The translations under genes and the position numbers were made by a program. Below the pieces are notes generated by a model that searched no databases, was not told where the DNA came from, and saw only the letters and a list, made by a program, of their open reading frames with translations. 64,000 nucleotides of DNA, from contig CM059582.1 in the NCBI GenBank assembly GCA_030407085.1, positions 26,425,001 through 26,489,000 of the forward strand. The letters run 5' to 3'. Positions within the stretch are counted from its first letter, which is position 1. The number at the start of each line of letters is the position of its first letter. Positions 33,791-47,800 of the stretch are shown here, piece after piece. Source of the DNA: Trichopria drosophilae. Taxonomy: Eukaryota; Arthropoda; Insecta; Hymenoptera; Diapriidae.

Positions 33791-35079
33791 TAATTAAGCG
33801 AGGTTTCACGAAGGTTACATGTGTAAACAGAGCGAGTTCTTGCCCTGGGATCACTATTTTATTTTAACTCAAATGATGCTTTACTAACAATAAGTCAGAA
33901 TTAATTATTTTGTGGCTTTGTAATGTAAAAACAAATACTTAAAACGATTACATCTTAAAGTCTGCCAATGGGTAGTGCATAAGTCTGTCATTGTCTAAGT
34001 GATCTGATTAGATCTTACTTTCAGTCAATTTTTTTACTTAATTCCAGATTTAATTCGCATTTCTTGCATTAAGTATTGTTTATTACACTGTAACTCCATA
34101 GTTCAGGTAACGAAACCAGCATTGGATTAACTAAATTTTAATCAGATTAAAGGAACGTAGTTATAAAAACTGCTAATGATTTAGTTCTTACTAGTAACTA
34201 ATCATTTAACTAAATGTATTGAATATTTTTCTTAGTACAGTAATTCTTATAAGCCTATAAACAACTTGAGGTCAAATTTTTCTTCAAACATCATGAAATA
34301 TATCTGGTAACTGTTGTAAAGTTGCCACATATTGAAATTTATAAAAAAATTTATAAAATCATTTGAAGTGATTTAGTCTTTAACTCTCTAGACATTGTAA
34401 TAAAAATAATAAAAATATTATTACTAATCAATGTTCTAATACAGAGAATATAGAGACAGATAAATGACAATAACTAAAGTTGTAAAAATCAATATCAGAC
34501 ACAGAAAAATTATCTGGTACTTTCATTATGTAATAAGTTATAACAATATCTCATTCTGATAATAAATATTTTATACATCAAAATAGTGGTCTATTTGATA
34601 ATCATCAATACTGATTATTTTCAAAATAAAATACCACGAAAAATTATTGTTGTATGCACACTCATATACAATGATTCTATCGTTTTTGACATATCTTTTC
34701 TTCTTTCTTTTCACATAGTTGTTTTAACATAAAGTTGTACGAAAAAAATTTGTCAAAAATGACTTATTCATTGCACACGGGTTTACGCTCGGGTTTACGT
34801 AATATAAATTAGACTTTATATACTTTATTACTGACATGCAAACGGTATTTTAAATCACCGGATAACATATAGGTTTTTTTGGAAAAAATTGCATGAAGAG
34901 TAGATAATTCAATAATTGATAGAATTCTATGTCTTATAATAACCTCGTTTATTTTTTTTATGCCAATTATATTTCCGTTTACTTATATTTACTGCTGACA
35001 TAATTAATCCACTTTTTAATACACGATATGCAAATCAAACTCATAAGAATGCGTAAAGACATTTTGCTGTAAATGTTTC
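33791..35079. other. Intergenic, upstream of FAR gene 1
   Basis: AT-rich; probable proximal regulatory DNA by position only. No bounded element seen. Confidence 0.35.
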
Positions 35080-35310
35080 TACACAGAGAGAAAGAAAATA
35101 GCTGATGGAACCATTTTATAATAGTAAAACGCTTTAATACAAAAAGCAGTTTAACACAAAAAGTAACAATAAAATTGTCCCATATAATATTTCCTGGTAC
35201 TTAAATCATTCCTACATAACCTCATATAACAACTATTTCTACATATGACAAAGGCTTCTACCATTTCTTCACGGTTCCATGAGGAGTTATTTATTTATTT
35301 GTTCTATATA
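35080..35310. mobile_element. Diverged MITE of the CAGAGAGAAA family
   Basis: Begins TACACAGAGAGAAAGAAAAT, then TGGAACC, ATAGTAAAACGC and CATAACCTCA in the same order as the element at 15318-15575. It ends after TTCACGGTTCCAT. Its right terminus is degraded. Confidence 0.5.
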
Positions 35311-35379
35311 ACTCAGAGACTCAGTAGTACTATACATTCCAAGTAAATGAAACCACCTAAAAATAGTTTGTCTTATGTG

Positions 35380-35490
35380 CATAACCTCAAAAGTAGCCAA
35401 TATCGGCAGTTTTTGGGTACTTCACTTTAAATATCTCAAAGTCCTGACGTGAGGAGATAATTCTGAAAATTCACATTCATGAAATTAATT
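35380..35490. repeat. Fragment of foldback family A
   Basis: CATAACCTCAAAAGTAGCC, a TTTTTGGGTAC-type block and TATCTCAAAGTCCTGACGTG appear in the same order as in the right arm of the element at 16760-17530. No partner arm is nearby. Confidence 0.45.
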
Positions 35491-38400
35491 TTATTGGCTT
35501 TAGAATTGATCAAATGACAGGAAAAACCTTGCGTGACTCATTTATACACAATATATTTTTTTTTTAATGTAACATGTTACGTTACTCGTAAAATTAGTTT
35601 TTAGTTTTGTAACGTTTAATATACATAAAAAATTCAGTTCTTTTGCTTACGGCCTAATTTTTAGAAGCTAGTATATAAAATTAAACGTCTAGTTAATAGT
35701 TATTCAAATTTAAAATAATGGATTAAATATGGCGGACTATTTTTACAAAATTTCTTTGATTTTTATAAAATTTGATATGTTAGGGTTTTTGAGGCCACTG
35801 ATTACAAATCCAAAGTCAGTTTTCATTAAAATTTGAAATCCAAATACATGATTTAACATTAAGGATACCAAAAAATTAAAACGATTTGTAAAGAATAATC
35901 ATTTTATTATTGTCAAAAAGTGTGTTTTTTGTTGTATTAAAAAAACACAAAAGTTATAAATACTTTAATAACATAGGAGAAAAGATCACAATGATTCCAA
36001 AGTACTTAGAAGCTAAATTGTAGATGTGCCCTTAAATAATTTGATTTTTCAAAGTGAGTTTCGCTTGGAAATTGAAAGATTGACGTGGTCGCATTTTTTA
36101 TGTATAGGTGGCACACATTCGGGCAAATGCTCAAATTACTTCTTATCATATAGGTAATGTACCCCTGTTGTGTGGTTTCTTAAAAACCAATGTGAAAAAA
36201 ATTATCTAAGGTTGATTGCTAAATTTTCAACTATAAAAAAAAGTTATCTCTCAAGCTTGAAGGTATATAATTTTATTCCTCAGTGAGGCACATCATTAAG
36301 TTAAGGATTTTTCATTTGTTTACATCCCTAAATACTTCCACAAAAAACCACAGACCATAAAAAAAAAGGTTCAAAAAGTTTCAGTGTTAAAACTGAAAAA
36401 ATGTAGTGAGTGTCGCGCACCAAAAACAGGCAAATTCACTACTTTTATTTACTCTCATTGTTTTCTACATATCGGTAATTAGTAATAAACACTTATTGCA
36501 CGTAAAACGAACAAAAATTTGTTGATCTGTAGTGTGCAAAGATATTTAAAATTTTTAAGGTATCATAATGAGCGACAACATAAAGTTTAAAAATTCTAGA
36601 ACAATGCCCATATATCTGTGGCGATATGCATAAGACCATTTTTTGAAAAAAATTGGAAAACCGACGTAAACATGATTTACTTTTCATTTGCCATCTTTCT
36701 ATCAGATGGAAATTTGAATTCATTATCACTTGTTAGAATAACGTAGAAAATAAAACCCAAATTTACACAGCTTTAAATGCAAATCTAAAACTTTAAATGC
36801 GTTTTTCTCGACTTTTCAAAAGATGGACTTGTGCCCTTTTTCCACACCGCCACAGATATATACCCGGCAATCCCAGTTCCGGAGCCTTTAGTCGCGTTTA
36901 CAAGCGAATTTATGTGGTGATAAAAAATGGAATCAAGATGAAAATTTAAAAAATAATTGACATCATTTTTTTGAATGATGGGCTTTGAATACGAAGTTGT
37001 CATATTTTTTTCCTTTATTCAAAAACTAAGATGTAATGAACACAGTAGAAAAAAGTAAAGATTTCTTGATCCTGTTGGTGTGCCAGGCAAAAATGTGGTT
37101 TTTAAAAACGAAACACGCTTGAGAACAAGATCTTTGAAGTTGTACAAAATAATTATTACGAGTCGCACACTTATCGGACTAGAACTGTTTGATTTGTTAA
37201 GTTAATATAAATGTTTAAAAATTGAAAAACATGAAAGTCATTTTTTTAAAACTGTTATTAGCAAAAATTAATCATTTTTGTGAAAATCGAGTTACGCTCC
37301 ATATTTGTTTGTCGGACATGATGAATGGTAAGACACATGCATACGACCTTCATTTCTTGAAAATATAGATTATAAAGGAAGATTCTACCATATTTCGGGA
37401 TCATTTGGATAATATGCATTTTTTTATAAGGTCAAATAGATAAGGTTTTCTGCTAGTACCACCTGAGAATCTGGTCAATTTCGAAAGTTTTGATAATCAT
37501 ACGTAGTTCTAATGACTAACGGTCAAATTTTGGTTGTTATTTATTGTTTGTCTAACCCAATTTGACCATGCTACGCTATTACAGAATCCGCGCAATAATA
37601 AAATGAAACAGAATCACACAGTACGTCGAATTTTAAAATTTCCGCGAATTTATGCATATACATATTGCTTATACATTAGTATATAGAAGGACGTACATTG
37701 GATGTACATTGGGCACACGAGAAGGACGCTTAATGGACGTTCACGTATATACATATATTTTTAAATACAAGTAATTTTTACATTGAAATTCCGTTTCCAG
37801 AAATAATTTAAAGAGTTTATATAAAACATATTAAGAGTATTGAAGGCTTAATCGCTAATTGATTTGTGTCACTTTTTAATTACATTGCTTAACCATGTTA
37901 GTCAGTAATAAGTTGTTGACTAACCGTTCTGCACAAAAGAGTTTCCTGAAGTAGTATGATTAGTATAAAGAAATTGAAAGATTAAAAAACGCTCATAAAA
38001 CTAATTTGTAAATATTATACCCACTCAAAAGTGTTGTCGCACGATGCATCGCGTCGGTACGTTCGTAGCAATACAAAATTTATCTACAACATTTTTGTCT
38101 TTAGAGGAAACAAAACGTGTTCTTTTCACTTTTCAAAACTGATCTCCTATAATACGTTATGCAAGTGATGCTTGCGTAATGAATTGTTTAGGTTTTTTTC
38201 TCTCGTGTATAATTAAGTCCAGATTTATTCAGTACTTTTTTTAACATTTTCAAGAAATTCACTGAAAGAAACTGACAAACCGTTGGGTAAACGACCCAAA
38301 TGCAGCAAAAATAACATCTTTTAATTAGGTAAATGCTGTTCGTTTTTTTTTCTCACATATGATGCGGAATGTGATATTGTACTTCATTTAAGGAACGCAA

Positions 38401-40226
38401 CATTTCATTTTGCACCCTAGATATCAAAAACGATATTAATTTTACTATTTTTTTAATAATTAATAGTAACGTTTACTGATATGTGTAGTTAAATTGCAAG
38501 CTTTTTGGTATTCGATAAAAATTTCATTTCACGAAACATATTTATATTTCTTTTAACTATAGTAGTTCAGTTATGACAACTGGTTATATACAGGTGAGGA
38601 ACTATTAAATTACACTAATATATTGATAAATAAATACCCGAAATAAAGATTTTGGACAAATAAAAAATTTTACTAAGCTAATTAATTGATAATTTTACAG
38701 CGATACGATCCAAAGAGGCTTGTTTAAGTTTTCCCTTTCTAAATAAGAAGCTAATGAATCTTAATAAATGAAATCAAACAAATGGCGTGACAAGAAATGT
38801 ATTTTTGAAAAAGCTACACGATAAACAAGTTTTGCAAAAATTCTGTGTCCAGTTTTTCGCGATTTTGAATTCGGGGTCAGTTTTTACAAATTCAAAATAG
38901 ACAGCACGGGGAACGAAAATAATTATAATAGTTTGGATCTTCATGAAACTTGGTTCCTGAGGGTTTTTGGTACCGTTTATTACGAAACCGAGTGTCAATT
39001 GTTTTCGTATTCGTATGTAATCAGTGATCCCAAAACCCTGGAGGAGCTTTATTCATCTCGATGGAGTAACTTTTTATGAATTGGGTCTCCAATTTTGAAT
39101 TTTCAAAGTAGAAGAGTTCAGATTACTAATCTTAAATCAGATTAAAATTTTTTTAATTAGGTGGCCTATAGGAACAAACTGACATATTAATAATAAGTAA
39201 TCGATGAATTTATCGGTAATCCGAACCAAATAGTGTCTGAGTTTTTCAAATTTCGCGCGACAAATATTTTGCCAGCCAATCAACTTTGAAACTCATTTTA
39301 GATGGAATGTAACACGAAATTTAAATTAAATTAAAGAATCTCAAGAATGATTCTTTAAAAATGGGAAATTAAGATGATAATTAATAGAAAATTCAGAAAA
39401 AACGAAATGAAGAAAAACACTTGAAAAAAATGGGGTATGGAAGCACATTCGGAAAAATATGTCCTGTAGGATTTAGTTTCGTAAATCAGGGTACAGAGTT
39501 TTACTACGTGTACTTGCTCTAGACTTACCCAGACGCGCACCCTTTCCTCGCTTTTTTTGTAATAGCATACTTGTCAAATTTTAAGTCTATTTTTTCGATA
39601 TCTTTTCTTTGTAATGATTTGTGTTAAATATATATTCAATATATACTGTCCAATTTGTTTATAAATAATGATAAATTCATATCTCACTCCATACTTTCCA
39701 CAAGATTTACTATTTTTACAGTTTTTCTCATAATAAATTTGTCCTATACATCAAAAGAGATTAAATTATGATCTAAGAAATGTGAATTTGTGAAAATTGC
39801 ACAGTAAATTCTTTAAGGCTTGAATTACGATTCGGCAAAAAACTATTTTCATGCGTTTAATATTCTATTACACCCAAAGACTCATGCCAGTAGATTTATC
39901 TTCTGCATGATATACTATTTTCCCAATAAAAACTGCTCACCTTTATAGCATTGAATTTTCTTACTTAATTATGATAAATGCACGATAATTATTTAGATGT
40001 TTGCATGAGGAGAAATATTATCTACGAGATTTTCTTTTTTTATTATAAGACTGCATGAAAGTATAATGCAAAATGCGTAATAAAAATTTAATGGGAGTTA
40101 ATCGCGTTTGTGAAAATTCATAATCAGGTTGAAATTATTCGTGATTAGCATACTTTTTGTAAGCAGCCGAGAATTTCATTGGTACTATGATTTCTTATTG
40201 ATATATTTTACAGTTAAAATAATTCT
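35491..40226. other. Intergenic AT-rich stretch
   Basis: No host gene recognised. A family-B-like repeat copy lies near 35720-35850. Open frames at 36493-37003 show no recognised domain. Confidence 0.4.
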
Positions 40227-40621
40227 TACCCGGGAAAACATGGATTATATATAATTATATATAAATTGAGATGCAATTATATATAATAATATATAATTAT
40301 ATATGTTTATATATAATTATATATAATTATATATGGATTTTGGCCGTATATAATTATATATAATCGGATATAAACATATGTAATTATATATTAGCATATA
40401 TAATTGTATATAATTGACGGCTTTGTATATAATTATATACGGCCAAAATCCATATATAATTAAATATAATTATATATAATTGGATCTAATTGTATCAAAA
40501 ATTTTTTATAATTGTATATAATCGTATATAAACATATATAATTATATATTATTATATATAATTGGATTTAATTGTATCAAAAATTGTATATAATTATATA
40601 TAATCCATTTTTTCCCGGGTA
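40227..40621. mobile_element. Hairpin element built of TATATAATTATATA repeats
   Basis: The ends are a matched inverted pair, TACCCGGGAAAA...TGGATTATAT and its complement (40227 and 40621). The interior is almost wholly TATATAATTATATA-type units, with a second palindrome around ATGGATTTTGGCCGTATATA and its complement (about 40332-40455). Precise, non-repetitive CCCGGG tips suggest a mobile element that expanded internally, not a plain microsatellite. Confidence 0.6.
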
Positions 40622-41143
40622 ATTATAACTTGCAATGCGTGTAAACCTTTTAATTTATACATTCTATTTATTATATATAATTTCTATGTTAATATCCGTA
40701 ATCATGAAAAACTACACATGGAAATACTATTTTGGTTCTTTAAAAAATAATGACAACAATAGAAGGTATTTAATACTCTCACACTCAACCGATCATCACC
40801 TGCTTCCCGCACTCGTATCGCAACGTACTTTATTATAATAATTTACTCATTATTTTAAATACTAATTTCAATAGCCATTTTCTCAAATTCGAATATTTTA
40901 ATTTACTGTATAGTCGCTTCCACCTTCAATTTATACGAAAAAAAACTCTCTATAGTTTCATTATGACCATGCATATTTGTAGTGTTTTATCAGATTCATT
41001 TGAAATTTCGGCCCAATAAACAAAATCGTGGAGTTACAAAAAATGTAATTCGCCCCAGCCTTCTTTACTCCTATATTATTTTAATCATTACAAAAATTTA
41101 AAATTTTAAAAGTCATCAAATGTAACTTTTTATTTACTATATA

Positions 41144-42086
41144 CAGGGTGATCGGCCAACCATTACCCAGCGGCTAACTGTAGATTGTACAGATAATTCT
41201 GAGCAACTTGTTCTTTGAAAAAATTTCCGGGAAGGTAGAGTTTTTAAGTTATTCAACACTAAAATTTAGGGGGAAAAAATCACTTTTTTTTAAATATCTC
41301 GGCTCTGTATGAAGGTATCTTAACGAACCGAAGCTCATTTTAAAGATATTTTCGAGCTATACAAGTTGTATCTGTTGATTTTTGACCTGCAATGAATATT
41401 TCTCTTGTTATAGCCATAAAAACGGGGGTAAATACCGATTTTTCAGGTTTTTCGCGTCTAACTCGTTTGGACACATAGCTATCGAAATATCACACTGGAA
41501 AAAGTTGTAGGCCTTGAAAACACAAACATTTTTTGTCCTCTAATACGATGAGATTAAATTAAAACTGAACCCTATTTGTACTCGTTTTCATAACATTTTG
41601 TTATTAATATCAATTTATTTGTCGAACTGTATTTTGTCAACTTTACGAGGCTCTTGTAGGGTTCAGTTTTAATTTAATCGCATCGTATTAGAGGACAAAA
41701 AATTTTTGTTTTTTCAAGGCTTACAACTTTTTTCTGTGTGATATTTCGGTAACTATGTGTCGAAACGAGTTAAACGCGAAAATCCTGAAAAATCGGCATT
41801 TATCCCGTTTTTATGGCTATAACAAGAGAGATATTCATTGTAGATCAAAAACCAATAGAGACAATTTATAGAGCTTTAAAATATCTTTAAAATGAGCTCC
41901 GGTTCGTTAAGGTACCTTCAAACCGAGTCGAGATATTTCAACAAATGTGATTTTTTCACCTAAATTTTAGTGTTGAATAACTTAAAAACTCTACCTTCCC
42001 GAACATTTTTTTAGAGAAAAAAGTTATTCAGAATTATCTGTAGAATCTAGAGTTAGCCGCTGGGTAATGGTTGGCCGATCACCCTG
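41144..42086. mobile_element. Near-complete palindromic foldback element with TA flanks
   Basis: Termini CAGGGTGATCGGCCAACCAT and the matching complement, flanked by TA (41142-41143, 42087-42088). The arms run about 450 bp each and meet near 41610 over a roughly 60-bp loop. Paired blocks include GGCTAACT, GGAAGGTAGAGTTTTTAAG and AGGACAAAAAAT. Total length 943 bp, no ORF. Confidence 0.8.
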
Positions 42087-42103
42087 TATAAATACAATCT
42101 ATT

Positions 42104-44418
42104 ACACAGGTCTACAAAAAAGGGGGGTCTTGGATGTTGTGGGTCATTTCCTATCTATTTTTGTGCGTAGAATCCGAATGAGGAATCAGAATTGGACCAT
42201 TTCGTCAGAATTTTGATATATTTGAGGTTATGTATTCGTAAAATGCGTCTTTGCTATGTTTAAGTTTAAGCACAGGATGCAACAATTTTGTTTGGTCTAA
42301 ATGGTTTTGCTATAAATGAAACCGTAAGCCGTAAATTTGTCATGAAACAGATATTTTTCCTCTTTAAAATAAAAAAATTTATTTTTCGTTAATTTTTGCC
42401 GAAGATACGAAAGGATGAAAATGAAAAATAGAAGGCCCCTGTATTGCATATAATCGTACTATACTCAGGGGACTTATTTTTTAATAACCACTATAAATGT
42501 TTTTTTTTTTGCATATACGCTCTTCAATTGCTACTTTATTCAGTATATTGTCATGTTTGTAATAAAATGTAGTATTTTTTTCTGATTTTTAATAATATCC
42601 GAAATTTTAAAATTAGTTTTTTTGGTTGAAGGTGCAATTGAAATTGAAAATACATATTTTTATCTTAAAGCTCGTCGAAAAATCTAACAAAAACAAGACA
42701 ATATTTTTTAGTAACATCATTTTGCGTAACAAAATTAAAATACTGAAACATAATGAATACAAACAAAAATCATTAAATAAACTATAACTTCGTTAATCAT
42801 TAGTATTTTTGGATTGTACATGGTCTAAATGACTATATGTTGGGGTGCATCGAAAAAATCGATTTTTCGAAATTCGAAATGCATTAGTGCAGAAGAAGTT
42901 TTGGCGACACGAATACGTGAGCGAAAGGAGTAGGCTGAGAAATAATATCTTCTGTTCCGACAAACGCCTTGAAATTTAACATTGAATTTTAAATGGGAAA
43001 TCATTTTTTGTTCGTTATTGCACGATAACTATATAAAAATGGTACTCCAGATTTTTTTTCTTTATCGAATTCCTCACTCTTTTCCGCATAATTTGACAGA
43101 TTTGGAAGTTGAAAAGAAATGTTCCAGATGTTTTATTAGATATTGAATTTTGCCTATTTTTAAAGTAAAAAAAAATACCACACTTCAAAACTCGTATTTA
43201 TATCGATGTAACTTCGCCAAAGCAATTTCTAAAATTATACGATTTAAAAATGTGTTCCTTGTAGTAATTCCCTCATTTACTGAGCACATGTTGCGCCAAA
43301 ACTGATAAATAAGTGCCTACTTATCGTCTCTCCGGCGAAAACCCGTTTGTTTGTCTGTAATAGGTATAAACGAAAATTATTTTCATTCTTCTTTTTCAAC
43401 GATTCAACACTTCGCGTCAGAGCTATAAGTGTTGCACATATTTATTTATAAGTATAATTTATTACATATTGATTTGAAGATATTACAACTGTTATTCAAG
43501 AAGGTGATAAGTTTAAATGATGAAAAAAAAGAAAACAAAAAGTTATGAAAATGTAAAAAATTAACAAAAAACGATCAAAAAGCGGAAAAACAATAAAAAA
43601 TGATCGAATAAAAAAAAAATTACTCTGCCGTTGACAGTCCCCAGCCCGTATGAGAAAACAGGATGGTATAAAACTGACAAGGAACACATTTTCAAATCGT
43701 ATAATTGTAGAAATTGCTTTGGCGAAGTTACATCGATATAAATACGTGTTTTGAAGTGTGGTATTTTTTTAGTTTAAAAATAGGCAAAATTCAAAATCTA
43801 ATAAAACATCTGGAAAATTTTTTTGTCAACTTCCAAATCTGTCAAATTACGCGGAAAAGAGTGAGGAATTCGATAAAGAAAAAACATCTCGAGTAACATT
43901 TTTATCTATGGAGTTATCGTGCAATAACGAACAAAAAATGATTTCCCATTTAAAATCCAATGTTAAATTTCAAGGCGTTTGCCGGAACAGAAGATATTGT
44001 TTCTCAGCCTAGGGCTTTCGCTCACGTATTCGTGTCGCCAGAACCTACTTCTCCCGCACTAATGCATTTCGAATTTCAAAAAATCGATTTTTTCGATGCA
44101 CCCTACTATATATTCATTAGTTTTTAATACAAAAACGGTAAACACAAAATAAAAAAATGATGGCCCACTTCGCATGGAATGACCTAATATGAATTATTTT
44201 TTTCTTGCAAAGTTACAGCCAATTTGTAAAGATGTACATAATAGTACAGAAAACCAACAAGCCTTGTTGCATCCTATACGTAACCTCAAAAATAGTAAAA
44301 AAAACGTGTGTTACAAGTGCACACTTGAACTAATTCTGACTTCGGATTTGGATTCTACGCAAAAAATTATACCGGAAATGACCCGCAGCTTCCCAATAAC
44401 AAAACCATGTTGACCTGT
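42104..44418. mobile_element. Foldback family A element, interrupted by a nested element
   Basis: The left arm (about 42104-42295) and right arm (about 44240-44418) pair through ACAGGTC tips, GGGTCATTTCC, GCGTAGAATCC, AGGTTA and AGGATGCAACAA. The arm sequence matches the element at 16760-17530. The long interior is explained partly by the nested element at 42843-44103. Confidence 0.65.
42843..44103. mobile_element. Nested foldback element with about 430-bp arms
   Basis: Starts GGGTGCATCGAAAAAATCGA and ends with its complement. The arms 42843-43270 and 43677-44103 pair through ATGCATTAGTGC, GGCGACACGAATACGTGAGC, GTTCGTTATTGCACGATAAC and TATATCGATGTAACTTCGCC. The spacer of about 400 bp holds no recognisable gene. 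No certain target duplication. Confidence 0.75.
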
Positions 44419-44647
44419 CATATCTATCTAAGTACGAGTGTATCATTCCTTTCCTCTATTTTTACGTTAAAAAACATGCGAAAAATCAGCGAAACGTTGT
44501 GATGCTCAGAAAAATAGAACTTGTGTAATATTATTAGTTTTCTTTTTTTCAAACCTGTTACATATATTGTGGTTACTTCAAATTATGCATTAAAAATGAT
44601 TAATTTTGGTACATTTTCATCATTTTTATGGTTATGGTTATTTTTGC

Positions 44648-44800
44648 ATCAAGGGCGTAAAATGGAGTTTTACGCCTCGTCAATAGAACCCGAGAGACGG
44701 CGAAGCTTTTTCATAAGGGTGAAAATTCTACGCCTGAGATTCAAACATTATTACATTATATTTTACGCTTGCCAACTTCACGCTTCTGTGAACTGCACCA
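44648..44800. repeat. GGGCGTAAAAT repeat, related to 22.2 kb
   Basis: GGGCGTAAAATGGAGTTTTA followed by CGCCTCG, then GAGACGGCGAAG, TTTTACGC and TTCACGC. Similar composition and order to 22215-22320. Non-coding. Confidence 0.35.
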
Positions 44801-47800
44801 AAAAATGTTTTTTTAATGAAATTTTATAATATCTAAATGGCTTTTTCCTTTAAGTTGTTTTTTAACAAGGTATTCATTAAAATTTGAAATATTATTTATT
44901 GAGAAATTTTAAAAAATGTTACACAAAACTGGATTTGGTTAACTTTATCAAACCAATTACGGTGAATTTTACTTGCGATTTCTTTCCATCTAACAAAGAT
45001 AACTTCCCCGATAATTGTTTATTTCTATATACTTTCATTTTTATGCATGCGTATTGCGAATAACATATTCAACATAAATAAAAAAGTCACTAACTTAGCT
45101 AATTGAATTGAAAGATCATTTGCTTAATATTTTATTTTACCAACAATTTATTCCAGTTAGAACCGGATCAAGTTGGATGAACACTGAAATTCTTTTTCAT
45201 ACAATGCATATTTAGTCATTTGTAGCACTTATTTATTCAAATAAAAATATGATGGTTTTTTCGAAAAATTACGAAAAAATTTTCAGATAATTACCAAAAG
45301 ATTTCAGAAAATTGTGAAAATATTTAAGAAAATCACTAAACTCCTTTTCGTAAAATTCTGAAACCGTACGATAAAAAACTTCGGTTACTCTTTCAAGAAA
45401 GTGCACCTGAAAAACAGTGATATGATATTATATTATTCAATATATTAAATACTATAATTGTAATTAAAAATCTGTGTTATTTAAGTGGAACATGCTTGTC
45501 TAAATCGTTAATTTTGCACCGGACATTCATGCAGAGAATTTTTCAGATTTTTTGTTGTTCCATTGTTACGATGCATTCTGAATATGAAACTCTGCTCATA
45601 AAATGTTAGCTTAACATAATCCTTAAGTATTGTGAAATCAATCGAATAACTTAAGTATGAAAAAAGAGATTTCAACATGAAGAAAAAAAGTAGTGTAACT
45701 ACATGAATAGTGTCAAATGTCATTACGTCAAAAAATACATAAAATATAAATTTATGACAAGTTATATAAAACTAGTAAATATTCAAACAATTATTTGACG
45801 TTCTTAAAATTGCATGTATTATTGGGAAGCAAATAAGAAATTTGACTTTGCACAGTGTAAAGTCTTGAAAAATTTATACCAGATGACGTTTGAAGACATA
45901 CTTCCTTATAAGAAAATTTGTGATTATTTCGGGTTATAAGTACTAGATATTTGTTAAATATTGATAAAATACCGGTAGTAAAGTTAAAAGAGCATGATAA
46001 TTTTTATTTTATATAAGTTTTATATATGGTTGTCTTTAGAAAAAATGATGACAAGATATAAATACATAAATTATGCATGACATTTATTCAGAATGTAGTT
46101 AATTCCAACCTGATATAAATAATTAATTATGCCATTTAGTACCAGAAAAATGTCTGTTAATATTTATACTAAATTTAGTTAGTGTTAAAAAATCTTGTAT
46201 GTTTTATTTGAGGAATCGAGAAATACAGTGATGATTATTGCAACTAATTATTAAGCGTCTTATACTGTTTCAATGCACAATAATAAGTATTTGCGGAAAT
46301 TAAATTGTATCCCACCTTGAAAATGGCGTATGCAAGTATTGCAACTCGTTGCAATGTTCTGACCTGGTAGCAACCTTCCAACTGACTTATTATGTGGCTA
46401 GTCAGGCAAGCTAAGACGTCTCCGAAAGGAGACAACTATCAGGAGAAGGGATACACTCTATACGTGGTGTAAATGTTATCAAAAGCAATTTGAATCCTGA
46501 TAGTGAAATTGAAACCATTGTCCCAGTGTGATACGGCCCGATAATTATCGAATAGGCGGCTCGAAGTTCAATGTTAGCAAATTTAAACATAAAGTAAAAT
46601 ATTCTCCTTGATACAGTGCAAGAAAAAACGTATTGTTCGGTGAAAGAGTAGTCATTTTTAAAGACTAAGACATTTTTACAATCGAGAATATACATTTCAA
46701 GAATAAAAGGCAATCGTATATCCATATTAAGCCATATTAAGTTGTTGTGACTAATAAAATATTTTACAGTATTATTGTTATGACAGATACTCTCTAAATT
46801 CGTTGAAATCAAAATTTAGACATTTTTTCATGAAGAGTTCTTTTCTGCGTGATGTCACTATTTATAGCGTGAAATATTTACTCTTAATTTATTAATAATA
46901 ACCAAAACGAAAAAAATAAATAATTTTATTCACTGCAAAAATATCTTTAAGTTTGAAATAATAAATTTCTATAGATCAGAATAGTTGAATCATAATAAAA
47001 GAAAACGAACTGAATTATTGTCTAAGGGTTTTTTAAAAAAAACTGTGATATTGGGTGAAATGGGACAGAGGATTAAAATATACAATTTGGTGTTATAATC
47101 ATTATAAATAGTTGAAAAATATCGTTTCCAATGAACTGGATACTGTGCCAATCATATTATAGGATCCTTTCGTGTGGAAACGAAATTTATTAACTTAGAA
47201 TTGAAGGATTTGCCAAAAAATAATTTCAAAAATTTATCTCACCAGACCAAGAAAGAACTCTGAATAACTTCAAAAACGTTAGAAAATTGACAACGGGAAT
47301 AGATGAATTTTCATTAACGTATAAAACTTTAATATCATATGCACTGATTAGCGGGTATGCGCAGGTTAAAACTAATGAAAATTGAAGTGTCCCATCTCAC
47401 TCGAACTTACCTTATGTAAAAATGAACGTACTATTGATTTCTTTACTAAGAAAAGTTTGTCATTAAACAAAAAAGTTATGTAGAAGCAAAAGTAACAATA
47501 AATCCTGTTTTTAGTTAGTTTTTGCTTTTACTGTACGCGGCTTTCGACCTGAAATTGGTTCCAGTCATCTCGAGAGTAATTGCAGACTAGGGGCATTCTT
47601 TCCTGTCTATAAAATTCAGTAATTTTTGAAACAGGTATTCTCTTTCAGTTTTTTGTATAGGTATTTAATTTAATTTTGGGTACGTGTTTTAATTTATAAT
47701 AATTTAATTAAGTTCTTTATGTTGAATTATGTTAGTTCAATAAAAAATTAAAATACACATGACAAAATAGTTATAGCAAATGAAGAAGAGAAATTATTGG

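Noticed and set aside
36493..37003. Two minus frames of 72-78 codons
   Set aside because: No domain recognised, no bounded element around them.
42831..44115. Possible CTATATRT target duplication around the nested element
   Set aside because: Flanks match only loosely and at unequal distance from the tips.
46411..46812. 133-codon minus frame
   Set aside because: No ATG at its start, no recognised motif, hydrophobic low-complexity composition; probably chance.
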